Made by a program: the position numbers and the translations under genes
Assembly: GCF_009826935.1 (NCBI RefSeq)
Contig: NZ_WUMN01000002.1
Location: 186,001-250,000 of the forward strand
Reading direction: 5' to 3'
DNA from: Flavobacterium sp. Sd200
GTDB taxonomy: Bacteria > Bacteroidota > Bacteroidia > Flavobacteriales > Flavobacteriaceae
Length of the DNA: 64,000 nt
Notes under the pieces: model-generated
Told to the model about the DNA's origin: nothing
The model's input: only the letters and a program-made list of their open reading frames with translations
Database searches by the model: none
Shown here: in pieces, positions 30,285-39,250 of the stretch
Numbering within the stretch: the stretch's first letter is position 1
Layout of the letters: every line of letters starts with the position of its first letter

Positions 30285-32708
30285 ATGGTACAAAAACCAA
30301 AAGCAACAAAATATAAAGTTGTAGCCGGCTATTTTTTACTGTTTATTACAGCAGTATTATCAGTATGGTTTGTTTATACTGAGATACTAAAAATAGCACG
30401 ACCTGCACAAAACGCTGCCGATAACAATAAAATTATCCGCATAAGCAACACCATTGCCTCTTTGTATGCATCTGAGGCCATTGGACGCAGCTCTATACTT
30501 ACCGGCAATGCTGCCGACCTTAAAAACTACAATCGCATTACCGATAGCATCAATACCGAAATTGAGGCTATAAAAAGCATTGTAGAACCAGCCCAGGCGC
30601 AAAAATTTGATACTGTTCAAATGCTGCTTTCCCGTAAAAAGGCCAGTATTGCAGAGATTATCAAATATCGTAAAAACTACAGTGCCGATAATACGTTTAC
30701 CAAAGCCATAAGCGGCATACACATTACCAAAGACTCTATTTGGGAGAATATAAAACCTGTAAAATTCACTAAGTCTCATGAATGGCGCAAAGTTGTAAAC
30801 TCGCTGCTTACGCCACGCCAGTTAGACTCGTTGAGCAAACTGCCCGTTTCTAACGACTCGTTAGCCATGGCTTTTGAAAAAGTACTTACTAACCTGCTTA
30901 TAAAAGATAATAAACTGCGCTATCAGTTGTATCGCAAGGAACAAAAAATGCTGGAAGAAAACCGCATTATATCTGATAAACTGAGAGTTATATTAGCATC
31001 TGTAGAGCATGAGTTTGTACAAAAATCCTATAAAAACATTAACCAGTCTCAGGCAGCACTCGCCAAAACCATAAACACCATGGCATGGGTGGGGGCCGTA
31101 ACGCTGTTTTTTTTAATTGTATTTGCCTACATCATTATAAACGACCTTACAACCCAGCAAAACTATCGCAGGCAACTGGAAATACTGAACACAGAAAACG
31201 AAGAACTGCTGCGCACCAAAAGTATGCTAATGGCCACTGTTACGCACGATCTGCAAACACCGCTGGGCAGTATAATAGGCTTTCACGACCTTATAAAAAA
31301 ATTGGGGGTAACGCCGCGTCAAAGCCATTATCTGGCAAATATTAAAGAATCGGCCAATTATATTTTAAAGCTTGTAAACGACCTGCTCGATTTTTCGCGC
31401 CTCGAAAATAACCGAATAACCATAGAGCAGCAGCCTTTTAATTTTAAAGTAGCTATAGAAACCGCCTGCCGTTCGCTACAACCTATGGCTTTTGACAAAG
31501 ACATTGAGCTTAACTGGGACATTGAAGATGAGCTGGATGCTTATTTTATATCAGACCCCTACAGGATTAAGCAAGTACTGACTAACCTTGTGAGCAATGC
31601 TCTTAAATTTACCCACGAAGGCTCGGTAGAAATTACGGCAAAGATTGAAGACAAGAACATAATACTATCTGTAATAGATACCGGAATAGGTATCGCCAAG
31701 CAAAATCACAGTGCTATTTTTAAAGAGTTTACGCAGGCACACACAGGAATAGAGAAAAAATTTGGAGGCACAGGCCTTGGCCTTACTATATCTAAAAAAA
31801 TAATAGAACTGCTGGGTGGCACTATCAGCCTCGAAAGCCAGGAAGGACAAGGATCTATATTTACCATTACCCTGCCCTGCATACCTGCTACCGATCATGA
31901 CATTGAGCAGCCACTACAGGAAAGGCACAATATTTATGATCTTTTAAGAGGGAAAAAGATACTTATAACTGATGATGATAATGTGCAGCTCATGCTGATG
32001 AAAGAGCTGTTGGGTCATTATCCTGTAGAAGTCACTACCGAAATTAATTCGGCAACAGTAATAAATCATTTACAAAACAACAATTTTGATATATTATTGA
32101 CCGACGTGCAAATGCCCGTAGTAGATGGTTTCGAATTAGTACGACAAATCAGGCAGCACAGCAACCCAAACATTGCAGCATTACCTGTAATTGCCCTATC
32201 GGGCAAACAGGACCTCGCAGTTGACGATTATAAAGAACGTGGCTTTACCGCCCACCACACTAAACCCGTACAGTTGGAAGACTTGCTGGAACTTATTGCC
32301 GGTATTTTTGACCGCAGTTACGTTAAAAACGAAAGCACTACTCCAAACCCGGATAAAAAATCCAGTACAGGGCAACTATACAGCCTTAACAGCCTTTCTC
32401 AGTTTACTTACAATGACCCCGAAGCCCTGAAAGAAATTTTAGACACCTTTATAGAAAGTGCAAACGATAATTGTGCAGCATTACTACAGGCCGCACAGCA
32501 AAACGATATTGAAGCAACTGCCCGAACAGCCCATAAAATGATACCTATGCTCAGGCAAATGGAAGTGTACAGTATTGTACAAAAACTGGTTCCGCTTGAA
32601 GAAAAAACTTTAGTATTTACTCAACAAGAACTTATAACTTATATTGAAGATGTTTGCAGCAATGTAAATGTACTGTGTTCTAAACTACAGGAGGAAATAA
32701 CAGTCTAA
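30285..32708 (+). CDS. hybrid sensor histidine kinase with receiver and HPt domains
   Basis: 807 residues from the ATG at 30285. Two membrane spans (about 11-31 and 267-286) enclose a helical periplasmic sensor. Then come a HisKA domain with His321 (VTHDLQTPLGS), a HATPase_c domain with Asn438, DTGIGI (465-470) and GGTGLGLTIS (494-503), a receiver with Asp607 (LLTDVQMP) and Lys660, and an HPt with His750 (ARTAHKM). All phosphorelay residues are present. A separate output regulator is expected; the NtrC-type protein encoded convergently next door is the closest candidate. The start is preferred over one 18 bases upstream because it directly precedes a basic residue-rich N-terminus. Confidence 0.94.
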   Translation: MVQKPKATKYKVVAGYFLLFITAVLSVWFVYTEILKIARPAQNAADNNKIIRISNTIASLYASEAIGRSSILTGNAADLKNYNRITDSINTEIEAIKSIVEPAQAQKFDTVQMLLSRKKASIAEIIKYRKNYSADNTFTKAISGIHITKDSIWENIKPVKFTKSHEWRKVVNSLLTPRQLDSLSKLPVSNDSLAMAFEKVLTNLLIKDNKLRYQLYRKEQKMLEENRIISDKLRVILASVEHEFVQKSYKNINQSQAALAKTINTMAWVGAVTLFFLIVFAYIIINDLTTQQNYRRQLEILNTENEELLRTKSMLMATVTHDLQTPLGSIIGFHDLIKKLGVTPRQSHYLANIKESANYILKLVNDLLDFSRLENNRITIEQQPFNFKVAIETACRSLQPMAFDKDIELNWDIEDELDAYFISDPYRIKQVLTNLVSNALKFTHEGSVEITAKIEDKNIILSVIDTGIGIAKQNHSAIFKEFTQAHTGIEKKFGGTGLGLTISKKIIELLGGTISLESQEGQGSIFTITLPCIPATDHDIEQPLQERHNIYDLLRGKKILITDDDNVQLMLMKELLGHYPVEVTTEINSATVINHLQNNNFDILLTDVQMPVVDGFELVRQIRQHSNPNIAALPVIALSGKQDLAVDDYKERGFTAHHTKPVQLEDLLELIAGIFDRSYVKNESTTPNPDKKSSTGQLYSLNSLSQFTYNDPEALKEILDTFIESANDNCAALLQAAQQNDIEATARTAHKMIPMLRQMEVYSIVQKLVPLEEKTLVFTQQELITYIEDVCSNVNVLCSKLQEEITV

Positions 32709-32718
32709 GCGCAACAAT

Positions 32719-34065
32719 TTATAAATCTAAATTGTACAATTTAAGTTTATTATAAAGTGTTTTGCGGTCTATATCCAGCAATTTTGCAGCTTTAGATTTG
32801 TTATAATTGGTTTTTTCCAGTGCTCTTTTAATAGCTTCCTCTTCGTTATCTTTTGTATAACTAAAAGCTACTTCATTAATTACAGGTTCACGCATTTCGG
32901 CAGGTAAAACCTCTATATGTATCATATCTGATTTTTCGAGCAGTACTGACCTTTTAATGATATTTTTCATTTCCCTCAGGTTGCCCGGCCAGTCATAACT
33001 GCGAAACAATTGCACCACTTCCTGGTCAAAACCTTCAATATCTTTTTCAAGATCTATGTTTGCCTGGGCTAAAAAGTGATTGGCAAAAACCATAATATCC
33101 TGCTTTCTTTCGGCAAGACGCGGTGCCCTTATACTAAACTCATTTAATCTGTGAAAAAGGTCTTCCCTGAAATCGCCACGCTTTACAGCTTCCTGCAAAT
33201 CTTCGTTAGTAGCTGCTATTACCCGGATATCGACATTAACCTCATGGTTACTGCCCACAGGCTTAATGCGGCGTTCCTGCAAAGCGCGCAACAGCTGTAC
33301 CTGAACTTCGTAAGAGAGGTTACCTACCTCGTCTAAAAACAGTGTACCACCGTTTGCAGCTTCAAAGTGCCCGGTTTTATCGTTAACAGCCCCCGTAAAG
33401 GATCCTTTCAAATGCCCAAAAAATTCGCTTGAGGCAAGCTCTTTGGGTATAGCACCGCAATCTACTGCAATGTAGGGTTTATCTGCCCTTTTACTTTGCC
33501 TGTGTATAGAATGGGCAATATATTCTTTACCGGTACCACTGTCACCAATTATCAGCACCGACATATTTGTGGGTGCAACAAGAGCAATATGCTCATGCAA
33601 CTCAGCCGAAGTAGTGCTTACCCCTTTTACAAAAGGCGCAACATTATTAGTCTGAATATTCTTTTTAGAAACTCCCGAATTGGCAGCACTCTGCTTATCG
33701 GGTGTTTTGTTTAAGGCCAGCCCGATAATATGCAATATTTCCTCAGGATTTATAGGCTTGCCTACATAATCAAAAGCACCAAGCTTCATGGCATTAACAG
33801 CCGTTTTGATATCGGTATAACCCGTCATGAGTATTACGCGGGCTTCCAAAGAAGATTCTTTGATATGTTTTAGTATCTGAAGGCCATCACTGTCGGGCAG
33901 CCTGATATCAGTTAAAACAACGTCGAATGTATGGTTTTTAAGCTCATCCTTTGCCTGCTCGCCATTAAAGGCATTTACCACCTCATAACCTTTTTTTTGC
34001 AGGAATGTTTTTAACATTACACAAAAAGCGGTATCATCATCAATTACAAGGATTTTCGAACTCAT
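32719..34065 (-). CDS. NtrC-type sigma-54-dependent response regulator
   Basis: 448 residues. Receiver 1-120 with Asp53 (VLTDIRLP) and Lys103. The AAA+ domain spans about 143-375, with Walker A GDSGTGKE (174-181), the sigma-54 loop GSFTGA (221-226; the common form is GAFTGA), Walker B LFLDEV (242-247) and an arginine-finger region FREDLFHRL. A Fis-type HTH (about 412-446, KSKAAKLLDIDRKTLYNKLK) ends it. It activates sigma-54 RNA polymerase. The start at 34065 is preferred because a good promoter (34087-34114) overlaps the longer option. It lies downstream of a PepSY-like gene that has a sigma-54-like promoter. Confidence 0.95.
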   Translation of the reverse strand: MSSKILVIDDDTAFCVMLKTFLQKKGYEVVNAFNGEQAKDELKNHTFDVVLTDIRLPDSDGLQILKHIKESSLEARVILMTGYTDIKTAVNAMKLGAFDYVGKPINPEEILHIIGLALNKTPDKQSAANSGVSKKNIQTNNVAPFVKGVSTTSAELHEHIALVAPTNMSVLIIGDSGTGKEYIAHSIHRQSKRADKPYIAVDCGAIPKELASSEFFGHLKGSFTGAVNDKTGHFEAANGGTLFLDEVGNLSYEVQVQLLRALQERRIKPVGSNHEVNVDIRVIAATNEDLQEAVKRGDFREDLFHRLNEFSIRAPRLAERKQDIMVFANHFLAQANIDLEKDIEGFDQEVVQLFRSYDWPGNLREMKNIIKRSVLLEKSDMIHIEVLPAEMREPVINEVAFSYTKDNEEEAIKRALEKTNYNKSKAAKLLDIDRKTLYNKLKLYNLDL

Positions 34066-34086
34066 TTGGGGAAATATAGATATATA

Positions 34087-34114
34087 CAAAGGTAATGTTT
34101 TTGATTCTTACAAA
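34087..34114 (-). promoter_or_regulatory. promoter of the NtrC-type regulator
   Basis: Minus strand: TTTG (34111-34114), 16-base spacer, TACCTTTG (34087-34094), 21 bases before the ATG at 34065. Same architecture as the promoter at 22444-22471. Confidence 0.75.
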
Positions 34115-34131
34115 ATGTTAATAAAAAACAA

Positions 34132-34153
34132 AAGGAGACGCTCCCGTCTCCTT
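34132..34153 (-). terminator. hairpin after the PepSY-like gene
   Basis: Stem AAGGAGACG (34132-34140) and CGTCTCCTT (34145-34153), four-base loop, followed on the minus strand by TTTTGTTTTTT. Separates the PepSY-like gene from the NtrC gene downstream. Confidence 0.75.
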
Positions 34154-34200
34154 CTATCGAAGAATAAATTCCTCAAATCACCTTACTATATCTTTTTCAA

Positions 34201-34500
34201 TTACTTTTCTTCTTTTACAAATTCACCGGCTTCAGTAAAATACACTTTAACCGATTTTGTATCTTTGGCCACAGTAATTCTATACTCCTTATCTGCAGAA
34301 ACCGCAGCATCGGTTATTTTGTAGCCTTCATATTTTGTTGATATTTCACTTAAAATGGCTGAAGGAACTTTCGACTCTTCAATCTTTTTATATTCTTTCT
34401 CCTGATGTAACACCACCTTATCTGAAACAGTGATCGTACTAACTGCTGCGTTCAAACCAATAGATAAGGCCAGTGCTGCTATAATGAATACCTTTTTCAT
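34201..34500 (-). CDS. exported PepSY-like small protein
   Basis: 99 residues with a signal peptide (MKKVFIIAALALSIGLNAAV). The mature domain has the PepSY-like (DUF2874) pattern VPSAILSEISTKYEGYKITD, followed by strands EYRITVA, SVKVYFTEAGEFVKEE. This family comprises small periplasmic proteins of unknown function, often next to two-component systems. A sigma-54-like promoter (34533-34548) and two tandem boxes (34636-34675) lie upstream, and the NtrC-type activator gene lies immediately downstream, so activation by that regulator is plausible. Confidence 0.75.
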   Translation of the reverse strand: MKKVFIIAALALSIGLNAAVSTITVSDKVVLHQEKEYKKIEESKVPSAILSEISTKYEGYKITDAAVSADKEYRITVAKDTKSVKVYFTEAGEFVKEEK

Positions 34501-34532
34501 GATTATTTAATTAGTGTTGTTATAAAGATTAT

Positions 34533-34548
34533 TGAAAGAATTGTACCA
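34533..34548 (-). promoter_or_regulatory. candidate sigma-54 promoter
   Basis: Minus strand TGGTACAATTCTTTCA compared with the -24/-12 consensus TGGCACGNNNNTTGCA: the TGG and AC of the -24 element and the TT and CA around -12 match with correct spacing; the G of the -12 GC is T. The predicted start would lie about 20 bases before the PepSY-like ATG. Confidence 0.4.
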
Positions 34549-34635
34549 AAATAAGATAAGCAAGCAATAAACCTGTAAAACCCTTATTTTACAACCACTT
34601 ACTAAATTCAACACAAAATCATTAAACAAAAAAAG

Positions 34636-34675
34636 TGTAGAAATTCCACACTTATACTGTAGAAATTCCACACTT
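34636..34675 (-). repeat. tandem 18-base boxes (candidate activator sites)
   Basis: TGTAGAAATTCCACACTT occurs twice (34636-34653 and 34658-34675), 22 bases apart, i.e. two helical turns. Each copy with its flanking G is an imperfect dyad (GTGTAGAAATTCCACAC). Placement about 115-155 bases upstream of the candidate sigma-54 start resembles an enhancer. The boxes also lie just after the stop of the T9SS gene, so a terminator role is an alternative. Confidence 0.5.
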
Positions 34676-34698
34676 TATCAATTAAGTTGAATTAATTC

Positions 34699-37600
34699 TT
34701 ATCGGATTAAAGCAAAATGCCCTCTGTGTATCCTTCCATCCTGACGATGAACCAAAAACCAATAATCGGTAGCTGGCAACGGATGACCATGAAATGTACC
34801 ATCCCAGCCTTCACTTTGGGCATCAAAACTGGTAATAAGCTTACCAAATCGGTCAAATATATACACAAGCATTCCGGGCTCCATCCAAGAGTATCTGATA
34901 TGCCATGTTTCATGCGTGCCATCGCCATTGGGTGTAAAATATTTAGGATAATTAAGCAGCACTACTTCTTTCGTAAGAAATCCACACTGAGATTTATCAT
35001 TTACATACACAGTATAAATCCCCGGCCTCAATCCCCTGAACACATTGCTATCCTGATACTCATCACCATCTAACGAATATTCATATTCACCCTGCCCATC
35101 TGCAAAGACTGTAATAGTATTGTTGTTCTCAGTCCAGTCGTCAAGTTCTACGCTAATAGACTGCGGAGCTTCGGACTGCAACACCTCTATATCTACCGAT
35201 GTTATACAGGCAGGCTGAGAACCTATAATCCTGCTTACGTTTACAGTATAGATGCCCGGCTCATAAACCTCAATAGCTGATGGCGAGAGTTGTGTTATAG
35301 GATGATTAGAAAGCCACTCATAAGCATCGTATCCTTCGTTAGCCGAAAGCACAAGGCGTCCCACATTTTCACAAATGTATTGTTTCTCCGGCATAAATAG
35401 CACAGGATTGAGAGTAGACCTTATTGGAAAAGATATTGTTTTAGGGCATACATTTATAAAATCATGTGTTACACGCGCATAAATGGTTTGCGGGTTTCTG
35501 ACATTGGTATAAGGACTGGTTATAGGATTGTTACCACTCAATGCATCGCTTTGACTAACGTGATAAGTTACCGTATAAACCACGGGGCTTTGTGTTCCTA
35601 AAATTCCAGGTGTTAATTCCTCCAAATTAAATTCCTGAAACTCAGAATCACCAGACTCAATACAAATTTGCAGGCCACCTACCGGATTAGCAACAACAAT
35701 ATCAGGCAATGTAGATATATCCCTTAAGGTTACCTGTTGCTCTGTACAAACATTTTCTACCCTAAACCTGTAAGTTCCTGGATCAAGATTATTAAAAATA
35801 GGATTTGAGCCGTTATTTATTACAAAAGGCTCACCGTCCTTTTCATAAATAGAATAGGTTAACGGAGGCAAACCTGTAGCATCTACATAAACTGAACCCG
35901 GCAAACAGCCAACAGTATACACTTCATTAATTATAACGTCGTCAGAATAACTGAAAGTATCTCCAAATGGAGTAATACAATTTTTTGAAGTTACACCGTT
36001 TCCTATACCCTGAAAATACCTCAGAATCCTAAAAGTACCGCTATAATCAAAATTTACGTTATTTGTATTATTTAAGAGCTGAATTGAATTAGTACTGTCA
36101 GGCACAGTTCCTTCAGTATATTCTACTCCGGTTTCAGGGTTTACCCAACGCCCAGGCATGTTAGGATCTTCCATTTGAAGCCAATATGTTGCCGAACTTA
36201 CTGTTGATACATCAAACAGCCCAACATTAAAAGCATTACATCTTGGATCTAATACAATAGCTGAAGCAGGCGGCACCTCTGCACCAACAACATTTACATC
36301 CAATATCTGTGTAATACCACAAAAATCTGCAACCTCAAATCTGTAGTCTCCTTCAGGCAAACCATCCACAAAAAAATCGCCATTAGTAAATATCAATTCA
36401 TTGAGATCTACCGGGGTAACGCCTTCGTTAAACTCCGGAGGTGCACTTATTATTCTAACCAACACCAATGAACTATTTGGGCTGTCTATTTTTACACCAC
36501 CAAAACCAACAGCACAATCGGGCTGGACAGTTGCAACAAAATCTTTCGGGACAAAAGCCGGAACTTCAATAACTTCATCATACCAATCACCACAATCATC
36601 CTGAATCCTTATCAGATATTCTCCAACAGGCAAATTATTAACCCGAAGTGTTCCATTCGAACCGATCATAGAAGAAACATCATAAGGCACAGGAGTGGTA
36701 AAAGCAGAGGGGCCGCGAACTATCTCTGCAAAAACTATCTCTCTATCAGGAATACTCGCTGTAATATAGCCAATAACCGAAAAGCAGCCATTATTAAAGC
36801 CTCTTAGAGTTGGATCTGGCTTTTCGCGAATAACATCCATAGAATTCGTAGTTGTCCTGCCACAGGCATCGGTAAGTTCAACTTCATAATATCCGTTAGG
36901 AACAGGATGCTCCTGAGTACCATACCACGTAACAGTATCTGTAAACGGGCCAGGGTAATCAGGATTAAAGGCCTGCGGATTAAACGTAGGAGGCGCATCT
37001 ATAAAATTTAGCGTATAGGGCGGGACAAAGTTACTCGCAGTAAACGTAAGGGTATGCTGGTTACATAAAATCGGATTTTTACGTATTAATAAAATTGGCG
37101 TAGGGGTAGTTACCATTCCCGTTTTTACAGGAAATCTAATCCCACAACCATTTGTAACACTTATACTATATGTATCTACCCGACCTGGAAAAATTGGAAA
37201 TGTATGACTAAACACGGCCTCAGCAGTATCACCCGATTCAATTGTTACCGTTGTAACCTCTGCCGCAGATCCATCACCCGGATGAAGTATGTACACCACC
37301 GTTAAAGGATATACAATCAATGTGCCCTGTGCATAAGACACCGTGTGCGTAATGTTTACCGACGTACAATCAGTAGAAAGAACTTCATCAAAAATTGGAT
37401 CAGAAACCACCGGAGGAGTGTTGTCCGGTGCAGTAAGGGAAACGGACTGTGGTACTACTGCACCACATTGATCATAAACCCTAACCATATAATCTCCTTG
37501 CGGCAAACCTGAAAATACATTAGAAGATTGAGGCGGCACGGTAACCGGCCCCAACAACTCATACTGGACAGCTTGGCCTGCAGTAACATTTACAGTAATA

Positions 37601-37989
37601 TTGTTACCGCCACCACATGGGTTATTGCCCGCCACTACCCTATAATTAAGCACACCAACAAGGTCCTGTATAACAATATTTTCAACTGATACGAAATTAC
37701 TTTCAGCCCCTAACGTCTGAACTGCCACAACATTATAAGTTCCCCCGGGAAGAGAAACAACCGAGTTAGCACCTGAATATACTGGAACGGTAACATCAGG
37801 AAGCAAAAAAACAGAGTACAGAACAGTTGCACCCTGTGCAATCCCTGTAAGATTAAAGGTAAGCTGCCCCGTTCCATCGCAGGTTTCATCTAAAACATCG
37901 ACAGTAAATTGAGGAACAGGCAGTTGTGCGCTCATTTCAACCCCGGTTAAAAGAAGCAATAAGAACACTATTCTTAATAACAGTTTCAT
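34699..37989 (-). CDS. large T9SS type B secreted protein
   Basis: 1096 residues from the ATG at 37987-37989, chosen because it opens a proper signal peptide (MKLLLRIVFLLLLLTGVEMS). The body is a string of about eight to ten Ig-like/SprB-like beta repeats with recurring 'GNYTVRVYDQCG' style ends (e.g. LPQGDYMVRVYDQCGAV, LPVGEYLIRIQDDCGDW, LPEGDYRFEVADFCG, RPGIYTVYVNDKSQCG). The C-terminal 85 residues (YFTPNGDGTHETWHIRY ... GKLITSFDAQSEGWDGTFHG, LPATDYWF) are the gliding-motility-associated/type B sorting domain. It is thus exported by the T9SS whose core genes lie immediately upstream, and is probably attached to or released from the cell surface. Confidence 0.93.
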   Translation of the reverse strand: MKLLLRIVFLLLLLTGVEMSAQLPVPQFTVDVLDETCDGTGQLTFNLTGIAQGATVLYSVFLLPDVTVPVYSGANSVVSLPGGTYNVVAVQTLGAESNFVSVENIVIQDLVGVLNYRVVAGNNPCGGGNNITVNVTAGQAVQYELLGPVTVPPQSSNVFSGLPQGDYMVRVYDQCGAVVPQSVSLTAPDNTPPVVSDPIFDEVLSTDCTSVNITHTVSYAQGTLIVYPLTVVYILHPGDGSAAEVTTVTIESGDTAEAVFSHTFPIFPGRVDTYSISVTNGCGIRFPVKTGMVTTPTPILLIRKNPILCNQHTLTFTASNFVPPYTLNFIDAPPTFNPQAFNPDYPGPFTDTVTWYGTQEHPVPNGYYEVELTDACGRTTTNSMDVIREKPDPTLRGFNNGCFSVIGYITASIPDREIVFAEIVRGPSAFTTPVPYDVSSMIGSNGTLRVNNLPVGEYLIRIQDDCGDWYDEVIEVPAFVPKDFVATVQPDCAVGFGGVKIDSPNSSLVLVRIISAPPEFNEGVTPVDLNELIFTNGDFFVDGLPEGDYRFEVADFCGITQILDVNVVGAEVPPASAIVLDPRCNAFNVGLFDVSTVSSATYWLQMEDPNMPGRWVNPETGVEYTEGTVPDSTNSIQLLNNTNNVNFDYSGTFRILRYFQGIGNGVTSKNCITPFGDTFSYSDDVIINEVYTVGCLPGSVYVDATGLPPLTYSIYEKDGEPFVINNGSNPIFNNLDPGTYRFRVENVCTEQQVTLRDISTLPDIVVANPVGGLQICIESGDSEFQEFNLEELTPGILGTQSPVVYTVTYHVSQSDALSGNNPITSPYTNVRNPQTIYARVTHDFINVCPKTISFPIRSTLNPVLFMPEKQYICENVGRLVLSANEGYDAYEWLSNHPITQLSPSAIEVYEPGIYTVNVSRIIGSQPACITSVDIEVLQSEAPQSISVELDDWTENNNTITVFADGQGEYEYSLDGDEYQDSNVFRGLRPGIYTVYVNDKSQCGFLTKEVVLLNYPKYFTPNGDGTHETWHIRYSWMEPGMLVYIFDRFGKLITSFDAQSEGWDGTFHGHPLPATDYWFLVHRQDGRIHRGHFALIR

Positions 37990-38190
37990 AGCTGCCTGGG
38001 GAATTAAAATTTTAGGAATAAAAACATGATTGTATACAACGAAAAAATAAGGAGTAAATTTCACAAGAAAACTGCAAATATGCAGCATATTCAGATTATT
38101 TAACAATAATACACCAAAAACTTAACTTAATCACACAATCGACACAAAAAACGAAACTAATAAACATTAGGTGTAAATATATTCTTAAAA

Positions 38191-38220
38191 AAAGAGGCTA
38201 ACCGTTTGGTTAGCCTCTTT
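38191..38220 (-). terminator. terminator of the gldKLMN operon
   Basis: Perfect 13-bp stem AAAGAGGCTAACC / GGTTAGCCTCTTT (38191-38203, 38208-38220), GTTT loop, flanked by A and T tracts; 17 bases after the gldN stop. Confidence 0.88.
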
Positions 38221-38236
38221 ATATTATATGTAAAAT

Positions 38237-39214
38237 TTAGTAATTCCACATGTCCTGCTCATAGTTGCGAATCTTATCTCTAACGCGTTCTGCTTCGAGT
38301 AATTGCATTTGAGCATTTTCCTGTAAATATTCGTCAATACCCCTGTCTCCATAAATATTCTCTTCTTTAGTAACAACGGCAGAAAAACGCCTTGCATTAA
38401 GAAGGTGGTCGAATGTAATAGAAGCAGTAGAGTTTTTGTCGTTAAAAGCTTTAGCTTTATGCAACACATCTCTTGCACCAGGATAAAATATCCAGAAAAG
38501 CGATATTGGCTGAACATCTTCACCGGCTGTAGCCCTTGCTTTTGTAAAGGCATCCACACCCATTGGAGACAAACCTAATATTCTGTATTTTAACTCTCCC
38601 TGACGTTTATCAAAGTACCAGGTACCAACAATTTGGTATGCGGCAATATCACTTGGTTTTAAACGCGAAGTTGTAAAGTGCTCATCAGTCAAAACACCGT
38701 TTTTCCTAAGATCAGCCTTAATCTCATCTTCGTTCATGCCTTTATACTTCTTAAGACCCTGATTTCTGTTATAGATAGTAATACCTAAATCATTAATCTC
38801 TTCGAAAAAGAAACTTTTTTCGATATCCTGAAGAGTCTTTTTAGTTGTAAAGTAAGAATCGTCATAAACCTCTGTAAGTTTACCTCCCTGAATCGCTTCA
38901 ATTAAAACATTGAATAATGATTTCCTATCACTACCCAGATTACCTCCGCTTCCACTGTCTTCAGTAGGGAAATATAATGGGTAGTTAATCCTCTGGTTAA
39001 GGTCTATAGTCTCCCATATCTTCTTAGAGAAAAGCACGTCCCTGTTACCAATGTAGCCGTAAGGAAGCGGTTTATCGTTATCTAAGGAATCCTCTGCAGC
39101 AGTCTTTTTACCTATTTCATCCGGCGTTTTTGCGTTAAGAAGGTTAGACTGGCCATAAGATGTAGCCAAACCTAAAAATAACGCAGCCATTACTGAAAAC
39201 TTTCTACTATTCAT
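38237..39214 (-). CDS. gldN: gliding motility / type IX secretion protein GldN
   Basis: 325 residues with a signal peptide (MNSRKFSVMAALFLGLATSYG). Family blocks include LPYGYIGNRDVLFSKKIWE, IDLNQRINYPLYFPTE and GVDAFTKARATAGEDVQPIS, SLFWIFYPGARDVLHKAKAF. GldN (PorN) forms the periplasmic ring with GldK under the outer membrane in the T9SS. Last gene of the gldK-L-M-N order, 36 bases after gldM. No gldO paralogue follows; the T9SS type B gene comes next. Confidence 0.97.
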   Translation of the reverse strand: MNSRKFSVMAALFLGLATSYGQSNLLNAKTPDEIGKKTAAEDSLDNDKPLPYGYIGNRDVLFSKKIWETIDLNQRINYPLYFPTEDSGSGGNLGSDRKSLFNVLIEAIQGGKLTEVYDDSYFTTKKTLQDIEKSFFFEEINDLGITIYNRNQGLKKYKGMNEDEIKADLRKNGVLTDEHFTTSRLKPSDIAAYQIVGTWYFDKRQGELKYRILGLSPMGVDAFTKARATAGEDVQPISLFWIFYPGARDVLHKAKAFNDKNSTASITFDHLLNARRFSAVVTKEENIYGDRGIDEYLQENAQMQLLEAERVRDKIRNYEQDMWNY

Positions 39215-39250
39215 AAATCTTGTTTTAATAAAAACGAATAATCAATTAAA

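Noticed and set aside
37990..38106. Longer N-terminus of the T9SS type B protein
   Set aside because: It would bury the signal peptide 39 residues inside the protein.
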